From Streptomyces sp. SKN60 (lineage in GTDB: Bacteria; Actinomycetota; Actinomycetes; Streptomycetales; Streptomycetaceae): a stretch of 64,000 nucleotides of DNA. Position 1 is the first letter of the stretch. Every line of letters starts with the position of its first letter. Shown piece after piece: positions 49,928 through 58,496 of the stretch. The position numbers and the translations under genes were made by a program. Location: positions 1-64,000 of the forward strand of contig NZ_JAHTMW010000016.1 of the NCBI RefSeq assembly GCF_026236535.1, given 5' to 3'. A model generated the notes under the pieces. The model made no database searches. It was not told the origin of the DNA and worked only from the letters and a program-made list of their open reading frames with translations.

Positions 49928-50922
49928 AGCAGGATCCCTTCGTCGGCGCGGTGGCAGGCGGCGTACCCGGCGCCGTGCGCCACGAGGGCGGGCACTTCGG
50001 CCGTGCAGCGCTCCACCGCGTACGGGCAGCGGGCGGCGAAGGCGCAGCCGGGCGGGGCCTCGGCGACCGAGACGGGGCGGCCCGCGATGGGGGCGGGCGG
50101 GGGCGTGCCGGGGTCGAGGCGGGGGGTGCAGGAGAGCAGGCCCACGGTGTAGGGGTGGCGAGGCCGGTCGAAGAGCTCGCCGGTGCGGCCGGTCTCGACG
50201 ATGCGGCCGGCGTACATCACGTACACCCGGTCGCAGATGGCGGCGGCGAGTTCGAGGTCGTGGGTGACGAAGAGGAGTCCGGTGCCGCGTTCGGCCTGGA
50301 GGCGGGTGAGGATCGCGATGATCTCGGCCTGGGTGGTGACGTCGAGCGCGGTGGTGGGTTCGTCGGCGACGAGGAGGGCGGGGTCGGCGGCGAGCGCGGC
50401 GGCGATGACGACGCGCTGGAGCATGCCGCCGGAGAACTCGTGCGGGTGGCGGCGCAGGGCGCCGCGCGGGTCGCGGATGCCGACGGCGGCGAGGAGTTCC
50501 TCGGCGCGCGCGGTGGCCCGGGCGGCGGGGACGCCGGTGGCGCGCAGGCCCTCGGTGACGAAGTCGCCGACGCGGCGCAGCGGGTTGACGGAGGCGCGCG
50601 GGTCCTGGAAGACCATGGCGACCTCCCGGGCGCGCAGGTCGGCGAGGGCGGCGCGGTCCAGGCCGAGGACGTCGCGGCCGGCGACCCGCACCTCGCCGGT
50701 GACGCGGGCGCGGGCGGGCAGCAGGCCGAGGACGCTGCGGCAGGCGACGGACTTGCCGGAGCCGGACTCGCCGACGAGGCCGACGGTCTCGCCGGGGGCG
50801 ACGGTGAGCCGGACGCCGTCGAGGAGGGGGCGGGCGGCACGGCCGTCGGGCAGTTCGAGGGTGAGGCCGTCGATCTCCAGGACGTCGCCGCCGGTGCTGT
50901 GCTGGCTCATGGGTGGGGTCAT
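49924..50922 (-). CDS. Peptide/nickel-type ABC transporter ATPase (DppD-like)
   Basis: A 332-residue ATPase with Walker A GESGSGKSV, signature EFSGGMLQRVVIAAAL, Walker B LLVADEPTTALD, and the C-terminal oligopeptide-type extension with conserved Cys (GCAFAARCPYAVERC). The start is ambiguous: ATG at 50922 (MTPPMSQ) has GGGAGCG upstream, while an in-frame ATG at 50910 is also possible. It overlaps the DppF-like gene by four bases. Confidence 0.92.
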   Translation of the reverse strand: MTPPMSQHSTGGDVLEIDGLTLELPDGRAARPLLDGVRLTVAPGETVGLVGESGSGKSVACRSVLGLLPARARVTGEVRVAGRDVLGLDRAALADLRAREVAMVFQDPRASVNPLRRVGDFVTEGLRATGVPAARATARAEELLAAVGIRDPRGALRRHPHEFSGGMLQRVVIAAALAADPALLVADEPTTALDVTTQAEIIAILTRLQAERGTGLLFVTHDLELAAAICDRVYVMYAGRIVETGRTGELFDRPRHPYTVGLLSCTPRLDPGTPPPAPIAGRPVSVAEAPPGCAFAARCPYAVERCTAEVPALVAHGAGYAACHRADEGILL

Positions 50923-50930
50923 GGGTGGGG

Positions 50931-51824
50931 TCAGCGCTCCCGCTTCGCGATCCGGTCGGCGAGGCCCTCGCCGACGATGCCGAACGCCACGACGGCGAGG
51001 ACGATGCAGAACGACGGGGCGAGCGCGGGCAGCATCGCGCCCTGCTGGATCGCCGACTGGCCGTCGTTGATCATGGCGCCCCAGTCGGCCGTGGGCGGCT
51101 GCACGCCGAAGCCGAGGAAGGAGAGGGCGGCCAGGTCCATCAGCGCGTAGCCGAAGTTCATCGCGGACTGGGCGAGCACGGTGGGCGCGATGTTGGGCAG
51201 CAGGTGGCGCAGGCAGATGGTCCAGCCGGACCAGCCCTGGACGACGTACGACTCGATGTAGGGGCGGGCCTTCTCCTGGCGGGCGATGCCGCGCACGAGC
51301 CGTCCGACGTACGGGGTGTAGGCGACGGCCATGGCGGCGACGGGTGCGGTCATGCCGGAGCCGACGACGGCGACCAGCATGATCGCGAGGAGCAGTCCGG
51401 GGACGGCGAAGACCAGGTCCATGGAGCGGGAGAGCAGGGTGTCGGCCCAGCCGCCGCGCCAGCCGGCGATCACGCCGAGGACGAGCCCGAGGACGGTGGA
51501 CACGGCGACGACGAGCAGCGGTCCGAGGAGTCCGGTGCGGGCGCCGTGCAGCAGCCGGGACAGGATGTCGCGGCCGGACTGGTCGGTGCCGAGGAGGTGG
51601 TCGCCGCTCGTGCCGACGAGGCTGGCGGACAGGTCGATGGCCTCGGGGTCGTACGGGGCGAGCAGCGGGGCCAGGGCGGCGACGAGGACGAGTGCGGCGA
51701 GGACGACGAGGGCCGTGGTGAACAGCGGGCCCTGTCCGCCGAGGGCGCGCAGCCGGCGCAGGCCGGGGCGTCTGCGCAGCGCGGCCGCGGGGTCGGCGGC
51801 CCCGGTGGGTGCGGTGAGGGTCAT
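50931..51824 (-). CDS. Peptide-type ABC transporter permease (DppC-like)
   Basis: A 297-residue inner-membrane permease, about six helices, with an N-terminal cytosolic tail. The LLGTDQSGRDILSRLLHGARTGL segment and the EAA-type loop (ESYVVQGWSGWTICLRHLLPNIAPTVL) identify the DppC/OppC family. Its ATG overlaps the DppB-like stop by four bases, so translation is coupled. Confidence 0.93.
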   Translation of the reverse strand: MTLTAPTGAADPAAALRRRPGLRRLRALGGQGPLFTTALVVLAALVLVAALAPLLAPYDPEAIDLSASLVGTSGDHLLGTDQSGRDILSRLLHGARTGLLGPLLVVAVSTVLGLVLGVIAGWRGGWADTLLSRSMDLVFAVPGLLLAIMLVAVVGSGMTAPVAAMAVAYTPYVGRLVRGIARQEKARPYIESYVVQGWSGWTICLRHLLPNIAPTVLAQSAMNFGYALMDLAALSFLGFGVQPPTADWGAMINDGQSAIQQGAMLPALAPSFCIVLAVVAFGIVGEGLADRIAKRER

Positions 51825-52789
51825 GAGGGGCCTTCCCCGTGGGTGAGCAGGCTGAGCCGGGGGTCGATGAGCGGGGCGAGGAGGTCGACGGCGAGGTTGG
51901 CGAGGACGAAGGCCGCGACGCTGAGCAGGGTGATGGCCTGGACGACGGCGAAGTCCTTGGCGGTGACGGACTGGACGAGGAGGGAGCCGAGGCCGGGGAC
52001 GTCGAAGGCGGTCTCGACGACGGAGGTGGTGACGAGGAGTCCGGCGAGCATGGTGCCGCCGACGGTGACGACGGGGCCGAGGCTGTTGCGCAGTACGTGC
52101 CGGCGGACGACGGTGCGGCCGGCGACGCCGCGGGCACGGGCCACCTCGACGTGGTCGCGGCCGAGTTCGTCGAGCATCGCGGAGCGGGTGACGCGGGCGA
52201 GGAGGCCGGCGAAGGTGGTGGCGAGGGCGAAGGCGGGCAGGGTGAGGTGGTAGAGGCGGTCGCCGAGGCCGTCGGGGGTGCCGCCGGGTCCGGGGAACCA
52301 GCCGAGCTGGACCGAGAACAGCGACACCAGGGCGATCGCGCTGACGAACGACGGCGTGGCGGTGGCGATGCCGGTGCCGATGAGGACGAGCCGGTCGACG
52401 AGGCCGGGGCGCAGGGCGGCGAGCACGCCCGCGGTGACGCCGCCGACGGCGACGAGCAGGGCCGCGTACGCCACGAGCAGCACGGTGCCGGTGAAGCGGG
52501 AGCCGAGCAGGGCCGAGACGTCCTGGTGGTACTGGGCGGAGCGCCCGAAGTCGCCGCGCAGGACGTCGCCGAGCCAGTCGGCGTACTGCGCGGCGAGCGG
52601 GTCGTCGAGGTGGTGCTCGGCGCGCAGCGCGGCCACCGTCTCGGGGGTGGCGGGGCGGCCGTGGAGCAGGAAGGAGACGGGGTCGCCGGGGGCGAGGTGG
52701 ATGCTCGCGAAGACCACGAAGGAGGTGACGAGCAGGACGCCGAGGAGGCCGGCGAGCCGTCCGAGGAGATAGCGGGTGAGTCCGTTCAT
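51821..52789 (-). CDS. Peptide-type ABC transporter permease (DppB-like)
   Basis: A 322-residue permease with six helices. The N-terminal LLVTSFVVFASIHLAPGDPVSFLL and the EAA loop (EVARARGVAGRTVVRRHVLRNSLGPVVT) are typical of DppB/OppB. Its start codon overlaps the stop of the binding-protein gene by one base, and its stop overlaps the DppC-like start. It forms the heterodimeric channel with the DppC-like protein. Confidence 0.93.
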   Translation of the reverse strand: MNGLTRYLLGRLAGLLGVLLVTSFVVFASIHLAPGDPVSFLLHGRPATPETVAALRAEHHLDDPLAAQYADWLGDVLRGDFGRSAQYHQDVSALLGSRFTGTVLLVAYAALLVAVGGVTAGVLAALRPGLVDRLVLIGTGIATATPSFVSAIALVSLFSVQLGWFPGPGGTPDGLGDRLYHLTLPAFALATTFAGLLARVTRSAMLDELGRDHVEVARARGVAGRTVVRRHVLRNSLGPVVTVGGTMLAGLLVTTSVVETAFDVPGLGSLLVQSVTAKDFAVVQAITLLSVAAFVLANLAVDLLAPLIDPRLSLLTHGEGPS

Positions 52790-54420
52790 CAGCGTGCGGC
52801 GCCGATCGTCGCGGCCCAGGGGTAGTAGAGCTGGGCGATGCCGGTGGGGGCGCCGGTGACGCGGTTGCCGAGGAAGACCGAGTAGGGCGCCTCGTAGACC
52901 GGGATGATCGGCAGTTCGCGGACGGCGATCTTCTGCAGCTCGTTGGTGAGGTCGCTGCGCGGGCCGGGGTCGGCGGCGGCGATGGCCCGGTCGAACGCGG
53001 CGTCGTAGGAGGGGTCGGACCAGTTGCCGTAGTTCCCGAAGTCGCCGGTGCGCAGGTACTGGTAGAACTCCAGCGGGTCGGGGGTGTTGTCGTAGCCGTT
53101 GGTGATGACGAGGTCGAGTCCCTTGCGGGCGTTCGGGTCGACGAAGATGCTGCTGTACGCCTCGGGGGCGACGGCCTTGAGGCGCACGTCGAGGCCGATC
53201 TCGCGGCCGGCCGCCTGGACGGCGTTGGCGACGACGCTGATCTCGGGGGCGAGGCTGCTGGTGACGAGGGTGACGGGCTTGCCGGTGGCGCCGGCCTCCT
53301 CGACGAGGGCCTTGGCGGCGGCGACGTCGCGGACCGGGTCGGGCAGTTCCTTGTAGTAGCCCTCGGTGCGCTCAGGGCGCAGGGCCCAGGCGCCGCGGGC
53401 GGCGGGGGCCTTGGCGGGGATGCCGACGCCGCCGGCGGCGGCCTTGATGATGTTCTCGCGGTCGAGGGCCATGGAGAGGGCCTTGCGCACCTTGAGGTCG
53501 CCGAGGGTGCCCTGGAAGTTCAGGACGGCGAGGTTGGCGGCGGCGGTGTTGGGGCCGAAGTGCACCTTGCCCTTGTCGCTCGCCCGCAGCTGGGCGAGCG
53601 AGGAGGACGGGACCATGTAGCCGCCGTCGGCGGTGCCGGTCAGGAAGGCGTTGGTGCGGGCGGCGGAGTCCTCGGTGAAGGTGAAGCGGACGGTGTCGGT
53701 CTTGGGCGTGAGCTTCTTGTCCCAGTAGCCGGGGTGCTTCGTGAGGGTGATGGACTCGCCCTGCTGCCACTTCTCCAGGGCGTACGGACCCGTGCAGTTG
53801 ACCTTGCCGCCGGGGACGCCGTACTCCTTGCCGGCCTTGGCGAGGAAGGCGGCGCTCTCGATGGTGCCGGGCGAGGCGGCCATGAGTTCGTTGAGCAGCA
53901 TGTCGGGCTTGATCAGGCGCAGGGTGACCTGGAGCGGGCCGGTCTTCTCGACGGCCTTGACGTTCTTGAAGGCGGAGCCCCAGGGGGAGCCGGTGGCCGG
54001 GTCCATCTGGCGCTTGAGGGAGGCGACGACGTCGTCGGCGGTCAGGGTGGTGCCGTCGTGGAAGGTGACGCCGGGGCGCAGGGTGTAGACCCAGACCAGC
54101 GGGTCGGGGTTCTCCCACTTCACGGCGAGGCCGGGCTCGATCTTCAGGTCGGGGGTGACCCGGAGCAGCTGCTCGCAGACGTTGGCGAGGACCGTGTTGG
54201 GCGGGTAGTCGAAGGCCCGGGCGTAGTCGAGGGTGTACGGCTCGGCGTACAGCGACCAGGTGAGGGAGGGCAGCGGGCCCTTCGCCGGCGGCGCGAGCGG
54301 GGTGACGGTGTAGTCGCCGGGGCCGGTGCCGGTGGGCTTGGTGGCGCCGGAGCAGGCGGTCGCGGTGAGGGCGAGGGCGGCGGTGGCGGCGAGGAGCAGA
54401 CCGAGTCTGGGCGTGCGCAA
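52789..54420 (-). CDS. Peptide-type ABC transporter substrate-binding lipoprotein
   Basis: A 543-residue lipoprotein. The signal peptide (RLGLLLAATAALALTATAC) ends at a lipid-modified Cys, followed by a SBP_bac_5 domain: LTWSLYAEPYTLDYARAFDYPPNTV, LVWVYTLRPGVTFHDGTTLTADDVVASLKRQ, and VRKALSMALDRENII. It would capture peptides or related cationic solutes outside the cell. The start is TTG at 54420 after GGGGTGGG; the frame open to 54723 crosses the LacI operators and is non-coding. First gene of the importer operon. Confidence 0.9.
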   Translation of the reverse strand: MRTPRLGLLLAATAALALTATACSGATKPTGTGPGDYTVTPLAPPAKGPLPSLTWSLYAEPYTLDYARAFDYPPNTVLANVCEQLLRVTPDLKIEPGLAVKWENPDPLVWVYTLRPGVTFHDGTTLTADDVVASLKRQMDPATGSPWGSAFKNVKAVEKTGPLQVTLRLIKPDMLLNELMAASPGTIESAAFLAKAGKEYGVPGGKVNCTGPYALEKWQQGESITLTKHPGYWDKKLTPKTDTVRFTFTEDSAARTNAFLTGTADGGYMVPSSSLAQLRASDKGKVHFGPNTAAANLAVLNFQGTLGDLKVRKALSMALDRENIIKAAAGGVGIPAKAPAARGAWALRPERTEGYYKELPDPVRDVAAAKALVEEAGATGKPVTLVTSSLAPEISVVANAVQAAGREIGLDVRLKAVAPEAYSSIFVDPNARKGLDLVITNGYDNTPDPLEFYQYLRTGDFGNYGNWSDPSYDAAFDRAIAAADPGPRSDLTNELQKIAVRELPIIPVYEAPYSVFLGNRVTGAPTGIAQLYYPWAATIGAAR

Positions 54421-54492
54421 GGAGACCCACCCCTTTACGGGTGTAGTGACGGGGGGCTTGGGGCTGTGGGGGAGGAATGGAGCGAGTATTGA

Positions 54493-54510
54493 TGCGGGAA
54501 CGTTCCCGCA
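54493..54510. promoter_or_regulatory. LacI-type operator 1
   Basis: TGCGGGAAC-GTTCCCGCA is a perfect 18-base palindrome with the CG centre usual for LacI/GalR sites. It lies 73 bases upstream of the importer operon start. Confidence 0.75.
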
Positions 54511-54540
54511 CAAGGGTTTCCGAGACCTTTCCGGAGACTT

Positions 54541-54558
54541 TGCGGGAACGGTTCTGCT
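54541..54558. promoter_or_regulatory. LacI-type operator 2 (one strong half-site)
   Basis: TGCGGGAAC repeats exactly as the left half, with a degenerate right half (GGTTCTGCT). It lies 29 bases upstream of the lacI-type gene, so it is suited to autoregulation; 48 bases separate it from operator 1. Confidence 0.6.
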
Positions 54559-54586
54559 GAGGTCAGCGAGGTGGCAGCATCGGGCT

Positions 54587-55636
54587 GTGACCACACGCGA
54601 ACCCGATGCCGGGCATGCCGGGGCGAGCCGCGGCGGGGCGGCCGTGCCCCGGGTGCGGCTCGTCGACGTCGCCCGCGAGGCGGGCCTGTCCAAGACCACC
54701 GTGTCCGCCGCGCTCAACGGCACCGGGCGGCTCTCCCCCGCCGTGCGGGAGAAGGCGGTCGAGACCGCGCGGCGGATGGGCTACCGGCCCAACGCGACGG
54801 CGCGCCAGCTGCGCGCCGGGCGGGCCCGGCTGATCGGCTACGTGGTCGGCGAGTTCGCCGGCGAGCCCTGGACGTATCTCGACTCGCCGTACTTCGCCCA
54901 GCTCACCGGCGCGACCTCCGCGGCCGCGCTGCGGCACGGCTACGCCCTGGTGATGCTGCCCGCCGGAACGCTCCAGCGGGAGTGGGCCGATCTGCCCCTG
55001 GAGGCGGTGATCGTGGCCGATCCCGTCGAGGACGATCCGCTGGTCGAGGACTTCCTGGCGGCCCGGATCCCGGTCTTCAGCGACGCCTCGGTCGCGGGCC
55101 GGGAGGGCGCGCACTGGGTCGACCTGGACACCGACGCGGCGGTACGGGAGTGCCTGGAGCACCTGCGGGCGGGCGGCGCCCGGCGGACCGCGCTGGTACT
55201 GCCCGACAGCACCACACGGTTCCACCGGCAGATGCTCGCGGCGTATCGCGCCTGGTGCGCCGCCCACGGGGCCGAGGAGCTGGTGACCCTGGTCCCCGAG
55301 CCGGGCAACGGCCCGGTGGTACGGGCGGTCGAGCGGGCCCTGACCGCCGAGCCGCGGCCGGACGGCCTGTTCGTGGTCGCGGAGGCCAGCCCGCCGCTGG
55401 TCATGGACGCGGCCCGGCGACTCGGCCTGGCCGTGCCCCGGGACGTACGCGTGGTGTGCGTCAGCGAGGACGAGTCGGCCGCCCACGCGGATCCGCCGGT
55501 CAGCACGCTGAGCCTGCGCCCGGTCGAGGTCGCCGAGAAGGGCATGGCCCTGCTCGTGGCCGCCCTGGAGGACGGGAGCAGCACGCCCCCCGGCGTGCTG
55601 CTCACCGCCCGGCTCCGGGTGCGGGCCTCGTCGTGA
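54587..55636 (+). CDS. LacI family transcriptional regulator
   Basis: A 349-residue regulator. The HTH (VRLVDVAREAGLSKTTVSAALNGTGRLSPAVREKAVETARRMGYRPN) is preceded by a 20-residue extension; the ligand-binding domain follows. The start is taken as GTG at 54587. It is divergent from the peptide-type importer, with two matching operators in between, so it almost certainly represses that operon and itself. The inducer is unknown; LacI members usually sense sugars, but the transporter is of the peptide type. Confidence 0.92.
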   Translation: MTTREPDAGHAGASRGGAAVPRVRLVDVAREAGLSKTTVSAALNGTGRLSPAVREKAVETARRMGYRPNATARQLRAGRARLIGYVVGEFAGEPWTYLDSPYFAQLTGATSAAALRHGYALVMLPAGTLQREWADLPLEAVIVADPVEDDPLVEDFLAARIPVFSDASVAGREGAHWVDLDTDAAVRECLEHLRAGGARRTALVLPDSTTRFHRQMLAAYRAWCAAHGAEELVTLVPEPGNGPVVRAVERALTAEPRPDGLFVVAEASPPLVMDAARRLGLAVPRDVRVVCVSEDESAAHADPPVSTLSLRPVEVAEKGMALLVAALEDGSSTPPGVLLTARLRVRASS

Positions 55637-55662
55637 CTCCCGTAGCACGACGCGATGGGGCG

Positions 55663-55756
55663 TCCCCGGGCCCGCGAGGGCCGAGGGGGTGAGGCATCCC
55701 CAGGCCGGCCGGGCCGAGGGGGTGGGGTCTCCCCAGGCCCGCCGGGGCCGAGGGGA
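55663..55756. repeat. Three imperfect tandem repeats of about 33 bases
   Basis: Units begin TCCCC(A/G)GG at 55663, 55697 and 55730, each continuing with a GGCCGAGGGG segment. They fill much of the 231-base gap between the convergent LacI and amidohydrolase genes, where no gene is seen. GC-rich palindromic pieces could serve as a terminator. Confidence 0.7.
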
Positions 55757-55867
55757 AGTATCGAGCGCACGGGCCGGGCGGGGGCGAGCCGGCCGGAACG
55801 CTCCCCCGGTTTCGCCGGTGGCACCCTCACCCGGGCGAAGCCCGGTGGGAGACGTGACGGACATCGC

Positions 55868-57502
55868 CTAGGCCCCGTGGACGCGGGTGCCGCCGACGAA
55901 GGTCTGCTCGACGCGGGCGTCGGCGATCTCCTCGGGCGGGGCGGTGAGCATGTCGCGGTCGAGGACGACGAGGTCGGCGAGGTGGCCGGGGCGGAGGCTG
56001 CCGGTGTCGTCGTGGCCGTTCGCGTGGGCGGAGCCCGCGGTGTAGGCGGCGAGCGCGGTGGTGAGGTCGATGCGCTGCTCGGGGAGGAAGACCCGGCCGT
56101 CGGTGGCGCCGGGTTCGGCGCGGTTGACGGCGACATGGAGGCCGGCGAGCGGGTCCGGGCTGCTGACCGGCCAGTCGCTGCCCGCGACCAGGGTGGCGCC
56201 GGCGCGGAGGAGGGCGCCGAACGGGTACTGCCAGGCGGCGCGTTCGGGTCCGAGGAAGGGGATGGTCAGCTCGTCCATCTGCGGTTCGTGCGCGGCCCAC
56301 AGCGGCTGGATGTTGGCGAGCGCGCCGAGCCGGGCGAAGCGGGCGATGTCGTCGGGGTGGACGACCTGGAGGTGGGCCAGGTGGTGGCGGTTGCCGCGCC
56401 GCCCGTTGGAGGTGACGGCGGCCTCGATGGCGTCCAGGGCCTCCCGGACGGCGCGGTCGCCGAGCGCGTGGAAGTGCACCTGGAAGTCGAGGGCGTCGAG
56501 CGCGGTGACATGGCCGCGCAGCGCCTCGGGGTCGACGAAGCTCATCCCGGTGTTGGCGGTGGCGCAGCCGCAGCCGTCGAGGTAGGGGCTGGTCAGGGCG
56601 GCGGTGAAGTTCTCGGCGATGCCGTCCTGCATGATCTTCACCGAGCCGGCGCGGAACCGGCCGTGGCTCGACTTCGCGCGCCGCTCCACGAGTTCGGGGA
56701 TCTGCTCGGCGCCGCGTGCCCGGTCCCACCACAGCGCGCCGGTGACCCTGGCGGTGAGGGTGCCGTCCTGGGCGGCGGCGAGATACGCGTCGGAGGGGTC
56801 GGGGCGGCCGGCGAACTCGCCGAGGATGGCGTCCTGCCAGCCGGTGATGCCGAGCGAGTGCAGCAGGGTCTGGGCGCGCAGCAGTCCGGCGACGCGGTCG
56901 GCGGTGGTGCCGGGCGGGATCAGCCGGGAGACCAGGGCCGCCGCGCCTTCCTGGAGGACGCCGGTGGGGTGGCCGTCGGCGTCCCGCTCGATCCGGCCGT
57001 CGGCCGGGTCGGGGGTGTCGGCGGTGATCCCGGCGAGTTCCAGGGCGCGGGAGTTGGCCCAGGCGCCGTGGTGGTCGCGGTTGACAAGCAGGACCGGACG
57101 GTCGGAGACGAGCGCGTCGAGCAACTGCCGGGTGGGCAGGCCGCCTTCGAAGCTCTCCATGGACCAGCCGCCGCCGGTGATCCACGCGTGGTCGGGGTGG
57201 GCGGCGGCGAAGCCGGCGATGATCCGCCGGTAGTCGTCGACGCCGGTGGTGCCGCTGAGGTCGCACTCGGCCAGCTCGACGCCTCCGTACACGGCGTGGA
57301 TGTGGGAGTCCTGGAAGCCGGGGATCAGCAACTTACCGGTGAGGTCGACGACTTCGGTCTTCGGGCCGACGAGTTCGCGCACCTCGTCGTGGCCGACGGC
57401 GACGATCCGCTCGCCGGTGACGGCGAGCGAGGTGGCCCGGGTGCGGGCCGGGTCGCCGGTGAAGACGGGACCACCGGTGAAGACCAGGTCGGCCGTGGTC
57501 AT
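55868..57502 (-). CDS. YtcJ-like metal-dependent amidohydrolase
   Basis: A 544-residue amidohydrolase with an N-terminal beta sandwich and TIM barrel. Metal ligands appear in the HIHAVYGG motif (IPGFQDSHIHAV), HFHALGD and HHLAHLQVVH, with the catalytic Asp in VAGSDWPV. The YtcJ/AepA family hydrolyses amides or N-acyl substrates, mostly uncharacterised. The ATG at 57502 follows CAGGAG; an upstream in-frame ATG (57562) is less likely. It is divergent from a TetR gene, and a TetR operator candidate lies between. Confidence 0.88.
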   Translation of the reverse strand: MTTADLVFTGGPVFTGDPARTRATSLAVTGERIVAVGHDEVRELVGPKTEVVDLTGKLLIPGFQDSHIHAVYGGVELAECDLSGTTGVDDYRRIIAGFAAAHPDHAWITGGGWSMESFEGGLPTRQLLDALVSDRPVLLVNRDHHGAWANSRALELAGITADTPDPADGRIERDADGHPTGVLQEGAAALVSRLIPPGTTADRVAGLLRAQTLLHSLGITGWQDAILGEFAGRPDPSDAYLAAAQDGTLTARVTGALWWDRARGAEQIPELVERRAKSSHGRFRAGSVKIMQDGIAENFTAALTSPYLDGCGCATANTGMSFVDPEALRGHVTALDALDFQVHFHALGDRAVREALDAIEAAVTSNGRRGNRHHLAHLQVVHPDDIARFARLGALANIQPLWAAHEPQMDELTIPFLGPERAAWQYPFGALLRAGATLVAGSDWPVSSPDPLAGLHVAVNRAEPGATDGRVFLPEQRIDLTTALAAYTAGSAHANGHDDTGSLRPGHLADLVVLDRDMLTAPPEEIADARVEQTFVGGTRVHGA

Positions 57503-57584
57503 CTGCGTACTCCTGGAGGGTGAGGGAGCCCCGGAAGAGGGCTGGGGAGGGAGGTGCGCCATGCAACCGCCGCCGCCGTTCGAA

Positions 57585-57601
57585 CGTCAAGGGTGTTGTC
57601 G
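57585..57601. promoter_or_regulatory. Candidate TetR operator, copy 1
   Basis: CGTCAA-GGGTG-TTGTCG, one mismatch from the perfect inverted repeat at 58393-58409. It lies between the divergent amidohydrolase and TetR genes, 27 bases upstream of the TetR start. Confidence 0.6.
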
Positions 57602-57628
57602 TAAGCGCTCCCCCGGTAGGGTCCGGCC

Positions 57629-58351
57629 ATGGCCGAACGAGTGGTTCCGGAGGGCCGGCGGCAGCGCCGCCGCCCCACCAAGCAGGGCACCGTGCTCTCC
57701 GAGCGGGTGATCGTCGAGACGGCGCTGCGGCTCGTCGCCCAGCACGGCGCGGAGGCGTTGTCCGTACGGCGTCTGGGCGCCGCCCTGGGCTCGGATCCCA
57801 GCGCGCTCTACCGCTACTTCCGCAACACCGACGACCTGCTGCTCGCCCTCGCCGACGAGATGGTCGGCCGGGCGCAGGCGGGCTGGCGGGCCACCGGCGA
57901 GTGGCGGGCCGACCTGCGCGAGATCGCCCTGCGCATCCACGCCGCCTACCTGGCGAACCCACAGGTCGCGGCGCTCGCCGCGCACCGCACGACGGGCCGG
58001 GCGCACGAGACCCGCGCGGTGGAGGCGATCCTCGGCGTGCTGCGCCGCGCGGGCTTCCCGGACGCGGAGGCGGTCCGGATCTATCACGCCTTCGTCGACC
58101 AGGCCCTGGCCTTCGCCGCCCTCGACGCCGCCGCCCTCGCCCTGCCGGAACCGGCCCGCGAGGCCGACGAGCAGGTCTGGCACGCGGCCTACGGCAAGCT
58201 CTCGCCCGACACCCACCCGAACGTGGCGGCGACCTACCCGCTGCTCGCGGCGGACATGCGGGACAGCGGCCACCCCTTCGCGCTGGAACTGATGCTGGAC
58301 GCGGTGGGGGCGCGGCTGGCGGCGCGCCTTGCGGCGCTCGGCGAGGGATAG
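57629..58351 (+). CDS. TetR family regulator with TetR_C-type domain
   Basis: A 240-residue regulator. The HTH is LSERVIVETALRLVAQHGAEALSVRRLGAALGSDPSALYRYFRNTDDLLLALADEM; a ligand-binding helical domain follows. A basic N-terminal tail (EGRRQRRRPTK) may add DNA contacts. Copies of CGTCAA-N5-TTGnCG flank the gene, upstream of itself and upstream of the FAD oxidoreductase, so its local regulon is probably amidohydrolase, itself and oxidoreductase. Confidence 0.9.
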   Translation: MAERVVPEGRRQRRRPTKQGTVLSERVIVETALRLVAQHGAEALSVRRLGAALGSDPSALYRYFRNTDDLLLALADEMVGRAQAGWRATGEWRADLREIALRIHAAYLANPQVAALAAHRTTGRAHETRAVEAILGVLRRAGFPDAEAVRIYHAFVDQALAFAALDAAALALPEPAREADEQVWHAAYGKLSPDTHPNVAATYPLLAADMRDSGHPFALELMLDAVGARLAARLAALGEG

Positions 58352-58392
58352 GGGACCCGGTCCCGGGCGCGGGCCCGGGTCGGCGGCGCTTA

Positions 58393-58409
58393 CGTCAACA
58401 CCATTGACG
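58393..58409. promoter_or_regulatory. Candidate TetR operator, copy 2
   Basis: CGTCAA-CACCA-TTGACG is a perfect 6-base inverted repeat. It lies 87 bases upstream of the FAD oxidoreductase start and matches copy 1. Confidence 0.6.
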
Positions 58410-58496
58410 GAAATCGGCCGTGCCCGGTCTCATGGCGGCACTTCGAAGGCGTGCGGCCCCGAGGCCCCGCCTCCGCGATCCGAAGGAGCACCGCCC

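Noticed and set aside
55663..55756. The tandem repeats as a possible CRISPR array
   Set aside because: The units abut without unique spacers and there are no cas genes.
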